From Bacteroidota bacterium (GTDB lineage Bacteria; Bacteroidota; Bacteroidia; Flavobacteriales; Flavobacteriaceae), in contig JAJYSO010000033.1 in assembly GCA_021793535.1 (NCBI GenBank), forward strand, positions 1-9,789: a stretch of 9,789 nucleotides of DNA, in the 5' to 3' direction. The notes beneath the pieces were generated by a model. The model had not been told where the DNA came from, searched no databases, and saw only the letters and a program-made list of their open reading frames with translations. Below, in pieces: positions 1 to 6,944 of the stretch; positions within the stretch are counted from its first letter, which is position 1, and each line of letters begins with the position of its first letter. The position numbers and the translations under genes are program-made.

Positions 1-714
1 AACTTGTTATCGGGCTGTATTGCAGCGATCTTAGCGGTGCAAAATCATTTGGTTTTTGCAGCCATCTTTGTGGGAATTGGAATCTTTTTTGATTTTTTTG
101 ATGGCTTTTTTGCGCGCATGTTAGGGGTTGCCGGAGAGTTGGGAACGCAATTGGACTCGATGGCAGATTTAGTCACCAGTGGGTTGGTTCCTGGAATTGT
201 GATGGTGCAATTGATGGCGCAAGCATTAGGGGGGAGTGCTGAAGCTTTTGTATACAGTTGGGAAGAACGCCCTTCTTTTTATTTTGGCCTACCTTTGTTA
301 GCCCTTATAGGGTTATTAATTCCCTTGGCTTCGGCCTATCGCTTGGCTAAATTCAATTTGGATACCCGACAAACCACTTCTTTTATTGGCTTGCCTACAC
401 CGGCCAATACCATTCTGATTTTGAGCTTGCCGCTTATTCAGGCTTATCAGCATTTGCCTCGAATTTCCTTTTACTTATTCAATCCCTGGTTTTTGATCGG
501 TTTGACAATATTTTGTAGTATTATGCTCAATGTGGAATTGAGAATGTTCAGCTTGAAATTTAAGGGGTGGGGTTTTAAAGAAAACTGGTTTCGATATGTC
601 TTTTTGCTTTTTGCCGTCATACTTATTGCCAGTTTGCAGTTTTTGGCTTTACCGCTTATTATTTTTAGCTATATGTTGTTTTCCGCAATACTCGATTTTG
701 CGAATGTAGAATAG
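1..714 (+). CDS. pssA: CDP-diacylglycerol--serine O-phosphatidyltransferase (phosphatidylserine synthase), 5'-truncated by the window edge
   Basis: This integral-membrane enzyme transfers a phosphatidyl group from CDP-diacylglycerol to serine, the first step toward phosphatidylethanolamine. The frame is open from base 1, so the start lies outside the window; comparison with remembered family members suggests about 15 residues are missing. The full CDP-alcohol phosphatidyltransferase signature D-x2-DG-x2-AR-x8-G-x3-D-x3-D is visible. Counting Asn (bases 1-3) as residue 1, it consists of D31, D34, G35, A38, R39, G48, D52 and D56, so the metal/CDP site is intact. The rest is hydrophobic, with several membrane segments, as expected for the short PssA form of Bacteroidota. 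The text after the signature (SGLVPGIVM) favours serine over other alcohol acceptors, but the acceptor assignment rests on resemblance. The next gene follows after 19 bp on the same strand, so co-transcription is likely. Confidence 0.9.
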   Translation, partial: NLLSGCIAAILAVQNHLVFAAIFVGIGIFFDFFDGFFARMLGVAGELGTQLDSMADLVTSGLVPGIVMVQLMAQALGGSAEAFVYSWEERPSFYFGLPLLALIGLLIPLASAYRLAKFNLDTRQTTSFIGLPTPANTILILSLPLIQAYQHLPRISFYLFNPWFLIGLTIFCSIMLNVELRMFSLKFKGWGFKENWFRYVFLLFAVILIASLQFLALPLIIFSYMLFSAILDFANVE

Positions 715-733
715 CCGATTCAATATATAAAGT

Positions 734-1498
734 GTGACTGTCGAAGAGATTAAAATTTTTTTAGATGAGAAAGTAGAGCAATACAATAACACTTGCTTTA
801 TTGAAACGGATCCCATTCAAATTCCCCATATTTTTAACGAGAAAAGAGATATTGAGATTGCCGGCTTTTTAACCGCCACTATCGCATGGGGGAATCGTAA
901 AAGTATTTTGAAAAATGCAAGGCGATTAATGCGCTTGATGGGAGATGCTCCTGCGGATTTTGTTTTACAGGCCTCTTCCAAAGATTTGGAAGCCCTTGAC
1001 GGGTTTGTTCATCGAACCTTTAATAGTACAGACCTTAGGTGTTTTATCGCAGCGCTACGGCATATTTATAAAAATCATGGGGGCTTGGAAGCTGTTTTTA
1101 CAAAGCACAGTACTTCCTTATCAACTCAGCCAGCCATTCATCAGTTTAAACAACTTTTTTTTGAGGTGCCTCACGCTAAACGAACAGAAAAACACGTGAG
1201 TGATCCCTATAAAAATTCTGCTGCAAAGCGGATTAACATGTTTTTACGCTGGATGGTGAGAAGAGATTTTGCCGGAGTGGATTTTGGTATATGGGAAGGA
1301 ATCCCTCTTTCATCTTTATCCTGCCCACTGGATGTTCACAGCGGAAATGTAGCCCGAAAACTAGGGCTTCTTCGCAGAAAGCAGAATGATGCTAAGGCTG
1401 TGCAGGAGTTGGATTTGAGCCTGCGTAGAATGGATCCATTGGACCCGGTCAAATATGATTTTGCTTTGTTTGGACTTGGCGTTTTTGAAAAATTTTGA
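734..1498 (+). CDS. TIGR02757 (DUF2400) family protein, function unknown
   Basis: The 254-residue product matches my memory of the TIGR02757/DUF2400 family in length and in its hallmarks. These are an N-terminal DPIQIPH...RDIEIAGFLTATIAWGNR stretch, a central KRINMFLRWMVR block (residues 165-176) followed by VDFGIW, PLDVHSGNVARKLGLL (about 198-213), and the C-terminal DPVKYDFALFGLGVFEK. The start is a GTG. No upstream in-frame ATG exists after the pssA stop, and the GTG places the conserved N-terminus correctly. No signal peptide or membrane segment is visible, so the protein should be cytoplasmic. It follows pssA by 19 bp and probably shares its transcript. No activity is established to my knowledge. 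The block around D200/H202 resembles the VDTH...RLGL region of HhH-GPD DNA glycosylases (inference, see findings). Confidence 0.9.
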   Translation: MTVEEIKIFLDEKVEQYNNTCFIETDPIQIPHIFNEKRDIEIAGFLTATIAWGNRKSILKNARRLMRLMGDAPADFVLQASSKDLEALDGFVHRTFNSTDLRCFIAALRHIYKNHGGLEAVFTKHSTSLSTQPAIHQFKQLFFEVPHAKRTEKHVSDPYKNSAAKRINMFLRWMVRRDFAGVDFGIWEGIPLSSLSCPLDVHSGNVARKLGLLRRKQNDAKAVQELDLSLRRMDPLDPVKYDFALFGLGVFEKF

Positions 1499-1514
1499 GG
1501 GATGTCTAAATAAG

Positions 1515-1526
1515 AGTATTAATACT
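1515..1526. promoter_or_regulatory. 12-bp perfect palindrome upstream of the histidine kinase promoter (possible operator)
   Basis: AGTATTAATACT reads identically on both strands. It ends 23 bp before the predicted -7 box, about where a -33 element would begin, in an AT-rich spacer. A DNA-binding dimer site is possible, but short AT-rich palindromes also arise by chance and no second copy is visible. Confidence 0.3.
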
Positions 1527-1549
1527 ATCCTAAAGTAAGTTAATTTAAA

Positions 1550-1557
1550 TACCTTTG
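1550..1557 (+). promoter_or_regulatory. Predicted Bacteroidota -7 promoter box (TACCTTTG)
   Basis: TACCTTTG fits the Bacteroidota primary-sigma -7 consensus TAnnTTTG exactly. It ends 6 bases before the kinase ATG at 1564, so transcription would start at or within a few bases of the start codon. No clear TTG/TTTG -33 element is found about 19 bp upstream, which lowers confidence. Confidence 0.5.
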
Positions 1558-1563
1558 TGGGTC

Positions 1564-2790
1564 ATGAAAAACCCGGGTTTAGCACATAATGAAGAGGAGC
1601 GATTGGTCGCGTTAAAGGAACTCGATATTTTGGATACGCCTGCTGAGAAACAGTATGACAATATCACAGCGTTGGCTGCCTATATCTGTGATGTTCCCAT
1701 TGCGCTGATTAATCTGGTGGACAAAACGCGGCAATGGACCAAATCCAGGTATGGATGTAGCTTTACCGAATCGAAACGGGAAGCTTCTTTTTGTGCTCAT
1801 GCCATCTTAAATCCATATGAACTGATGGAGGTAGAGGATGCTCGTAGAGATGCTCGTTTTAAGGATAATCCTATGGTGCTTACCCTGGACGATCCTGTTA
1901 TATTTTACGCGGGTTACCCTCTTAAAGATTCTTTTGGTCATGTTTTTGGCACGCTTTGTATCATTGATCATCAACCTAAAAAACTGGATGATCGCCAGAA
2001 GAATGCATTAATTACATTGGGAAACCAAGTGGAATTATTGCTCGAATTACGGCTGAAAAACAATGAACTTGAGAAGTCCAAAGCCAATTTGAAATACCAT
2101 AACGGCTTACTTAAGAATTTTGCAGGAGCGGTTTCTCATGATTTGAAGATGCCTTTGGCCAATACCATTTTAACCGTGGATATTTTAAAGACCAAATATG
2201 CTGATAAGTTGGATAAAAAAGCTTTGGAGTATTTGGATCGTTTAAAGCAATCCTCTTTTGGAATGAGCGATTATATTTCCAATATCTTAGAGTACTATGA
2301 AACGGAAAATATTTCTTCGTTGGATTATTCCAAGGATCCCTTTAGCTTAAAGGAATTTCTGGAAGACATTGTCGATATGCTCAATATTGAGGCCGATTGT
2401 GAAATCAATTTGCCGCGTAAGGATTTCAGCCTGATCTGTAACCGTTCTGCTTTGGAGCAAATCTTTCTGAATTTGCTGGGAAACAGCTTAAAATACAACG
2501 ATAAAGATAAAACGATTATCTCCGTAAAGGCTAAGGAGTTCGATACCTTTTATGCTTTCAGTGTCACCGATAACGGAATGGGGATTCCCAAAGAAAAGCA
2601 AGCGACGGTCTTCAATTTATTTTCCATCGCTACCGATCGCGATAACAATGGCAAAAAGGGTCATGGAATCGGCCTTTCCACAGTTAAAAAAATTGTTCAG
2701 AAGTTGGGAGGAGAAGTGAAGCTTATCTCTGAGCCTGGGAAATTTTCGACTTTTGAGTTTACCATTAAAAAGCCTGATGCACAGAACTAA
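1564..2790 (+). CDS. Soluble GAF-domain sensor histidine kinase
   Basis: This 408-residue hybrid-free sensor kinase should autophosphorylate a histidine and pass the phosphate to an unlinked response regulator. An N-terminal GAF domain spans about 20-160; its ERLVALKELDILDTPAE entry and REASFCAHAIL segment are typical of this GAF subgroup. A helical linker (about 160-185) leads to a HisKA domain with H-box SHDLKMPL (H192). The HATPase domain follows, with N-box residues N303/N307, G1 box DNGMGIP from D336, and G2 box GHGIGL at 366-371, so all ATP-binding motifs are present. There is no signal peptide or transmembrane helix, so it senses a cytoplasmic cue; the ligand is unknown. ATG 1564 is preferred, because upstream in-frame TTG 1555 lies in the promoter box and adds only Met-Trp-Val. 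No response regulator lies in the window. Confidence 0.88.
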   Translation: MKNPGLAHNEEERLVALKELDILDTPAEKQYDNITALAAYICDVPIALINLVDKTRQWTKSRYGCSFTESKREASFCAHAILNPYELMEVEDARRDARFKDNPMVLTLDDPVIFYAGYPLKDSFGHVFGTLCIIDHQPKKLDDRQKNALITLGNQVELLLELRLKNNELEKSKANLKYHNGLLKNFAGAVSHDLKMPLANTILTVDILKTKYADKLDKKALEYLDRLKQSSFGMSDYISNILEYYETENISSLDYSKDPFSLKEFLEDIVDMLNIEADCEINLPRKDFSLICNRSALEQIFLNLLGNSLKYNDKDKTIISVKAKEFDTFYAFSVTDNGMGIPKEKQATVFNLFSIATDRDNNGKKGHGIGLSTVKKIVQKLGGEVKLISEPGKFSTFEFTIKKPDAQN

Positions 2791-2855
2791 AAGGCTTCTT
2801 CCTTATCTGCTCAATAGAGGCAGTGACCGCTTGTTGAAACGCTGAGAAACCTGAC

Positions 2856-4790
2856 ATGCAGTTTAAACACCCTGAATTCTTATTCGCGCTTTTTCTTTTG
2901 CTGATACCGATTGTGATTCATTTTTTTCAATGGCGGCATTATAAGACGGAGTATTTTACAAATGTTAGGTTGCTAAAACAGGTGGTGGCCCATTCTAAGA
3001 AACGTTCAGCGTTGAAAAAATGGTTGGTTTTACTGACCAGGTTATTGGGCTTGGCAGCTTTGGTTATGGCCTTTGCACAGCCTTTTATGCCGTCTGAGGT
3101 GGGCTTACATGATGCTGCGGAAACAGTGATTTATGTGGACAACTCATACAGCATGCAACAAAAGGGAGAGCGTGGGGAATTATTGGAACAGGCTGTTCAA
3201 GAATTGGTTCAGGGGGTTCCGGAGGAAAAGACCGTTCGTTTTTTGACCAACGATCGAACATTTCCTTCGGGTAGGATGGGAGACCTCAAAAATGAACTTT
3301 TAAAAATTCAATATTCTTCGGCTCCAGACGCTTTCCATACCGTGGCTTTAAGGGCTCAAAATGCGTTTTCAGGCGCGCTTGATGATGGAAAGCACTTTAT
3401 CGCTATTTCAGACTTTCAGAAAAAGAACTTTGAGGACCCGATTACCTTGGACTCTACCATTGTGCTGAGCTATGTGCAACTTAAAGGTAAGGGCGCGCCA
3501 AATTTCAGTATTGATAGTATAGCATTGGAGGATCGGGATTCGGAGTATAGGGAATTGATCGCTTATTTGTCAAGTAGTGAAAAGGGAGATTATCATTTGG
3601 CAGTAGATTTATGGGATGGCGAGACTATTTTTGCTAAAAATAATGCGCATTTTGCAGATGAAAAAAGGACTGCGGTGGCATTTCCAATTCCGAAAAGACA
3701 AGAAATTCAGGAAGGAAAATTAGTGATTGAAGATCATCAATTGCGATTTGATAATACCTTTTTTTTTAGCCTCCAAGACACTCAAAAAATACAGGTGGTT
3801 ACGGTAAGCGAAAAACCGGAGGATCAGCTTTTTTTGAAGAAGCTTTTTAAGTCTGAAGAATTCAATTTAGATCAGGAACTGGCAAATGAGATCGATTATC
3901 AGCAGTTTGGGCAAGCACATTTGATCATTTTAAACGGCCTAAGCATCTTTCCGCCGGGATTGGAAGCGATGCTCAAAGAGCATTTTAAAAAGGGAGGCTA
4001 TCTGACCCTGATTCCCCCTCGGGATTCACGTATGGAAGGATACAACACTTTACTCCAGAACCTGGGTATGCAAGGGTATACCGGGCAGGTAGAAGAGGAT
4101 TTAAAATTAACCACCATTCACTTTTCTCACCCTTTGTACGCCGGGGTCTTTGATGGAGAGATAGACAACTTCCAATATCCGACAATCCATGCTCATTATG
4201 GATATAAAGGGGGAGCCCCCATTTTGGAGTACAATAATCAAGAAGCGTTTTTGGCAAAAAATGGCCGGGTGTACATTTTTACGGCATCTTTTAGTCCGCA
4301 CGTCAATAATTTTGTGCAATCTCCATTGATTGTTCCCACTTTTTACAATATGGCCTTGCAAAGTTTTCAGCCTCCCAAGCCGGCTTATGTTATCGGAGAA
4401 CAAAACAAAGTGGAGATTGCTTTACCTATGACGGAAACAGGAGTGGTTCATCTTACGAGAAAAGGCGTAGAAGGAGATTTGATTCCGCCCCAACGCCGCT
4501 TTGATTCTAAAATTGAATTGGATTTAAGTGCTTATCCAACCGATCAGGGGATCTATCGGCTCAGTATAGGAGAACGAAACTTAGGAACGCTGGCCTTTAA
4601 TCATGCCCGTGAAGAGCATGAAATGAACTTTATGAATTTTCAGAGTGAGCGTGCGGTAAGTGATGGTTTAAAGCAATTTTTGAGAATGGAGGATTATGAA
4701 AATACAGCGGACACTTTCTGGAAATGGTTTGTTACTTTTGCACTGATGGCTTTGATAGCTGAATTTTTAATCTTGAAATATTTAAAGTAA
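2856..4790 (+). CDS. BatA-domain (aerotolerance regulator N-terminal) VWA-like membrane protein
   Basis: The 644-residue product starts with the BatA N-terminal double-transmembrane domain. It has the conserved entry FKHPEFLFAL, a first membrane helix at about 8-24, HFFQWRHYKTEYFTNVRLL, and a second helix at about 54-75 (KKWLVLLTRLLGLAALVMAFAQPF). A von Willebrand A-like region follows with YVDNSYSM, where D95-x-S97-x-S99 matches the MIDAS motif D-x-S-x-S. A later segment (about 350-390) resembles the Rossmann-like region of long BatA-family proteins (LIILNGLSIFPPGLEAML). A C-terminal helix (about 624-641) anchors the end. Most of the chain is therefore probably extracytoplasmic. The family is common in Bacteroidota, but the biochemical role of these long forms is not known to me. 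The gene stands alone, 65 bp after the kinase. It differs from true BatA/BatB, which belong to moxR-bat operons; no MoxR ATPase is seen here. Confidence 0.85.
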   Translation: MQFKHPEFLFALFLLLIPIVIHFFQWRHYKTEYFTNVRLLKQVVAHSKKRSALKKWLVLLTRLLGLAALVMAFAQPFMPSEVGLHDAAETVIYVDNSYSMQQKGERGELLEQAVQELVQGVPEEKTVRFLTNDRTFPSGRMGDLKNELLKIQYSSAPDAFHTVALRAQNAFSGALDDGKHFIAISDFQKKNFEDPITLDSTIVLSYVQLKGKGAPNFSIDSIALEDRDSEYRELIAYLSSSEKGDYHLAVDLWDGETIFAKNNAHFADEKRTAVAFPIPKRQEIQEGKLVIEDHQLRFDNTFFFSLQDTQKIQVVTVSEKPEDQLFLKKLFKSEEFNLDQELANEIDYQQFGQAHLIILNGLSIFPPGLEAMLKEHFKKGGYLTLIPPRDSRMEGYNTLLQNLGMQGYTGQVEEDLKLTTIHFSHPLYAGVFDGEIDNFQYPTIHAHYGYKGGAPILEYNNQEAFLAKNGRVYIFTASFSPHVNNFVQSPLIVPTFYNMALQSFQPPKPAYVIGEQNKVEIALPMTETGVVHLTRKGVEGDLIPPQRRFDSKIELDLSAYPTDQGIYRLSIGERNLGTLAFNHAREEHEMNFMNFQSERAVSDGLKQFLRMEDYENTADTFWKWFVTFALMALIAEFLILKYLK

Positions 4791-4843
4791 GGTTTTATAA
4801 GGAAAGAAAAACCTACTTTGAGTCAAACAATTGGTAGAGAAAT

Positions 4844-5191
4844 ATGGAAGACAATAAGATGGTTAAAGAAGGTAAAAATATGGCCATCATTGCCTATTTT
4901 ACTTTTGTGGGAACACTAATAGCCTGGAGCATGAATGCGGACAATACCGGAGGAAGAAAGAAGAATGCATTCGCTTCTTTTCATATTCGCCAGAATATCG
5001 GGCTGAACGTGGTGTTTTTTGTCTTGGGAATTTTGGTGACCGGGGCAAATAGTATGATGGTCACTGTTCCTTTTTGGGTGTTTTTTGCCGTACTATGGGG
5101 ATTTGGTTTTATGGGAGCCTTGAGCGGGCAGTTGGCTGTGATTCCTTTGTTAGGTAATTCTTTTCAAAAATGGTTTAATCGTATCGCATGA
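4844..5191 (+). CDS. Small Tic20/DUF4870-like membrane protein ('import component' family)
   Basis: This 115-residue protein has three hydrophobic segments, at about 13-30, 52-68 and 72-93. The conserved motif ASFHIRQ (44-50) sits just before the second segment, and the C-terminus carries IPLLGNSFQKWF. This layout matches the DUF4870/Tic20-like proteins of Flavobacteriia that databases often call 'import component protein'. That name comes from distant similarity to chloroplast Tic20 and is not evidence of a protein-import role. The start at ATG 4844 gives the usual short polar N-terminus; ATG 4859 (Met6) is a possible alternative. The gene opens a tight operon, since its stop codon overlaps the next start as ATGA. 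Confidence 0.8.
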   Translation: MEDNKMVKEGKNMAIIAYFTFVGTLIAWSMNADNTGGRKKNAFASFHIRQNIGLNVVFFVLGILVTGANSMMVTVPFWVFFAVLWGFGFMGALSGQLAVIPLLGNSFQKWFNRIA

Positions 5192-5853
5192 GTTTTACAA
5201 AGAAATTATCCTTGGAACACGTGGTCAGGCCGGCGCGCAGCGGGAGTGGAAGACCCCCTGTATTGCTTTTGCTTCACGGTTACGGGAGCAATGAAGAAGA
5301 CCTGTTTTCTTTTGCCCCCGCACTCGATAAACGCTATTTGATCGTATCGGCTCGAGCGCCGTTGCCCCTGGGGCCGAATGGGTATGCGTGGTACAACATT
5401 GCCTATCGTGAGGATGGAAAGAAATTTAAGAACGATAAGAGCGCCATCAGCTCTCGTGATTTGATCGTTACTTTTATAGATGAAGTCGTCGAATTGTATG
5501 GGGGGGATCCAAATCGGGTAAGCCTGATGGGATTTAGTCAAGGGGCAATTTTGAGTTATGCTGTGGCCTTATCTTTTCCAAGAAAAATACAGAATGTTGT
5601 AGCCATGAGCGGTTATATTGACCAAGATTTGTTGCGCCCCGATTATGCAAAGGGAGACTTCTTGAAGCTATCGTTTTATTGTTCGCATGGTGAGGTGGAT
5701 GAAGTGGTACCCGTACAGTGGGGTCGTAAAACAAAACCTTTTTTGGATAAATTAAAGATAGAAAATACCTATTCTGAATTTCCAGTAGGCCATGGTGTGT
5801 CTCCAGAAAACTTTGAGGAAATTAAAGAATGGTTAACATTAAAAGTAGGATAA
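5188..5853 (+). CDS. Alpha/beta-hydrolase of the phospholipase/carboxylesterase family
   Basis: The 221-residue serine hydrolase belongs to the Abhydrolase_2 (YpfH/acyl-protein thioesterase-like) family. The oxyanion-side motif LLLLHGYGSNEEDL (about 26-39) and nucleophile elbow GFSQG (S117) are clear. D171 in HGEVDEVVP and H202 in VGHGVSPE complete a Ser-Asp-His triad with normal spacing. There is no signal peptide, so it is cytoplasmic. It probably hydrolyses small carboxylic or thio esters; the physiological substrate cannot be read from the sequence. The ATG overlaps the preceding stop codon (ATGA), suggesting translational coupling. The methionine sulfoxide reductase gene begins 1 bp after its stop, so all three genes are almost certainly one transcript. 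Confidence 0.9.
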   Translation: MSFTKKLSLEHVVRPARSGSGRPPVLLLLHGYGSNEEDLFSFAPALDKRYLIVSARAPLPLGPNGYAWYNIAYREDGKKFKNDKSAISSRDLIVTFIDEVVELYGGDPNRVSLMGFSQGAILSYAVALSFPRKIQNVVAMSGYIDQDLLRPDYAKGDFLKLSFYCSHGEVDEVVPVQWGRKTKPFLDKLKIENTYSEFPVGHGVSPENFEEIKEWLTLKVG

Positions 5854-5854
5854 A

Positions 5855-6328
5855 ATGGCAGAAGATTTAAATGTAATACAAGGAACAAAGGAAGAGCAAT
5901 ACGAATCCTTATTGCCACAAATCAAAGGGCTCGTGAGCGATGAGGTAGATTTAATTGCAAACCTTGCCAATGTTTCTGCAGCTTTAAAACAACAGTTTAA
6001 TTGGTTTTGGGTGGGTTTTTATTTGGTAAAAAATGAGGAGTTGGTCGTCGGCCCTTTTCAAGGCCCTATTGCTTGTACTCGTATTCAGAAAGGCCGGGGC
6101 GTTTGTGGACGCTCTTGGGAGCTAAAAAAGACGTTGATCGTGGACGATGTCAATGCGTTTTCAGGGCATATTGCCTGTAACAGCTTATCCCAATCAGAAA
6201 TTGTCATTCCTGTAATCCGCGACAAAAAAGTGGTCATGGTGTTGGATGTCGATAGTGAGCATTTGGCCAGTTTTGATCAGGTCGATCAAAAATATCTGAC
6301 GCAAATCACGGAATTACTGCCCCTATAG
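5855..6328 (+). CDS. msrC: Free methionine-(R)-sulfoxide reductase (GAF-fold fRMsr)
   Basis: This 157-residue single GAF-domain enzyme reduces free L-methionine-(R)-S-oxide to methionine. It uses cysteine thiol chemistry, and the thioredoxin system normally regenerates it. All three conserved cysteines are present: C74 in IACTRI, C84 in GRGVCG and C108 in HIACNSLSQSE. Their spacing (10 and 24 residues) equals that of the C84/C94/C118 set I recall for the E. coli enzyme. The active-site SEIVIPV and VLDVDSE segments are also intact, so an active enzyme is expected rather than a GAF sensor. The length is standard. It is the last gene of the operon, 1 bp after the hydrolase stop, and its own stop codon lies inside a strong inverted repeat. 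The symbol msrC follows usage for E. coli yebR. Confidence 0.92.
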   Translation: MAEDLNVIQGTKEEQYESLLPQIKGLVSDEVDLIANLANVSAALKQQFNWFWVGFYLVKNEELVVGPFQGPIACTRIQKGRGVCGRSWELKKTLIVDDVNAFSGHIACNSLSQSEIVIPVIRDKKVVMVLDVDSEHLASFDQVDQKYLTQITELLPL

Positions 6329-6358
6329 AAAGAAGTGTGGTTGCCCTTTTTCTATAGG
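6322..6358. terminator. Inverted repeat at the end of the three-gene operon (possible terminator)
   Basis: The arms CCTATAGAAA (6322-6331) and TTTCTATAGG (6349-6358) are perfect 10-bp complements around a 17-base loop, and the stem can extend by a G-U and an A-U pair. The 5' arm contains the reductase stop codon. No clean U-tract follows on either strand, so it is not a textbook rho-independent terminator. Its position between convergent genes suits transcription termination or 3'-end protection. Confidence 0.45.
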
Positions 6359-6440
6359 TATTCTTGCATGGAATGCAGGGTTCTGGTAGGGTGTAAAGTT
6401 CAGAAAGGGTTAATGCATACCATTTGGAAAGCTGTATCTT

Positions 6441-6944
6441 TTAGACCCCGTCATATAATACCCCGTCCTGCGTATCGAATTGCAGTTGGTTTTGATCGTC
6501 TATAAAATAAGAGATCAAGGCTTCTCCCCATCGCAGCCCGTCTGTAAATTCAGCGATAATCCAGCGGTTGTTTAAGATGTGGATTCGATTGATTTTCATA
6601 ACCCGTCCATTGGTTCCGGAATAGGGAACAAGAGGGTTGTCTTTTTTCAATTGATTTTGAGAGATAATTTTGTTTTCGATTTCAGCTGACAAAGAGTCGA
6701 TGTCGATATCTTGATCTTCGAAAAAAGCCTTGGCATTGGGGTTGCTTTTTAGGCCAAGATCTTGATCGGCCTGCTGGGCAACTATTTTATAACTCTCCAA
6801 GTCCGCCTCCACTGAATAGAGTTGTTGTTCGAGTTGATTGATTTCTTTTTCTTTGGCTTCCATATAGCGTTTGCTGTTGACAAACTCGAATATGGCATAC
6901 ATCAGGGCAAAGACAAAGAGGTATAAGAAGATTCGTGCTTTCAT
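6441..6944 (-). CDS. Membrane-anchored coiled-coil protein of unknown function
   Basis: This 167-residue protein has one N-terminal membrane helix (about 4-22, IFLYLFVFALMYAIFEFV). A charged heptad-rich stretch (about 26-62, EKEINQLEQQLYSVEADLESYK) follows and probably forms a coiled coil. The compact C-terminal region carries DNPLVPYSG, ILNNRWIIAEFTDGLRWGE and a final LYDGV. The topology is probably inner-membrane anchored, with the bulk outside the cytoplasm or facing it depending on orientation, which I cannot decide. Similar short proteins occur in Flavobacteriia, sometimes labelled 'hydrolase', but no catalytic motif is visible. Its ATG shares one base with the stop of the upstream MBL hydrolase gene (TAATG), so the two are translationally coupled. 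It resembles the septum-initiator type of anchor plus coiled coil only in layout. Confidence 0.8.
   Translation of the reverse strand: MKARIFLYLFVFALMYAIFEFVNSKRYMEAKEKEINQLEQQLYSVEADLESYKIVAQQADQDLGLKSNPNAKAFFEDQDIDIDSLSAEIENKIISQNQLKKDNPLVPYSGTNGRVMKINRIHILNNRWIIAEFTDGLRWGEALISYFIDDQNQLQFDTQDGVLYDGV

Noticed and set aside
2770..2797. Inverted repeat AAGCCT/AGGCTT around the histidine kinase stop as a terminator
   Set aside because: Only six base pairs with a 16-base loop and no U-tract; too weak to call.
4790..4814. Inverted repeat AGGTTTT/AAAACCT after the BatA-type gene as a terminator
   Set aside because: Seven mostly A-T pairs, 11-base loop, and the following bases are not U-rich. It may fold but I cannot support a function.
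4814..4820. TACTTTG upstream of the DUF4870-like gene as a -7 promoter box
   Set aside because: One base short of TAnnTTTG and no -33 element at the right distance; the operon must have a promoter, but this is not convincing.
6365..6377. TGCAT-GGA-ATGCA mini-hairpin in the convergent intergenic region
   Set aside because: A five-base-pair stem with no conserved context or U-tract; expected by chance.
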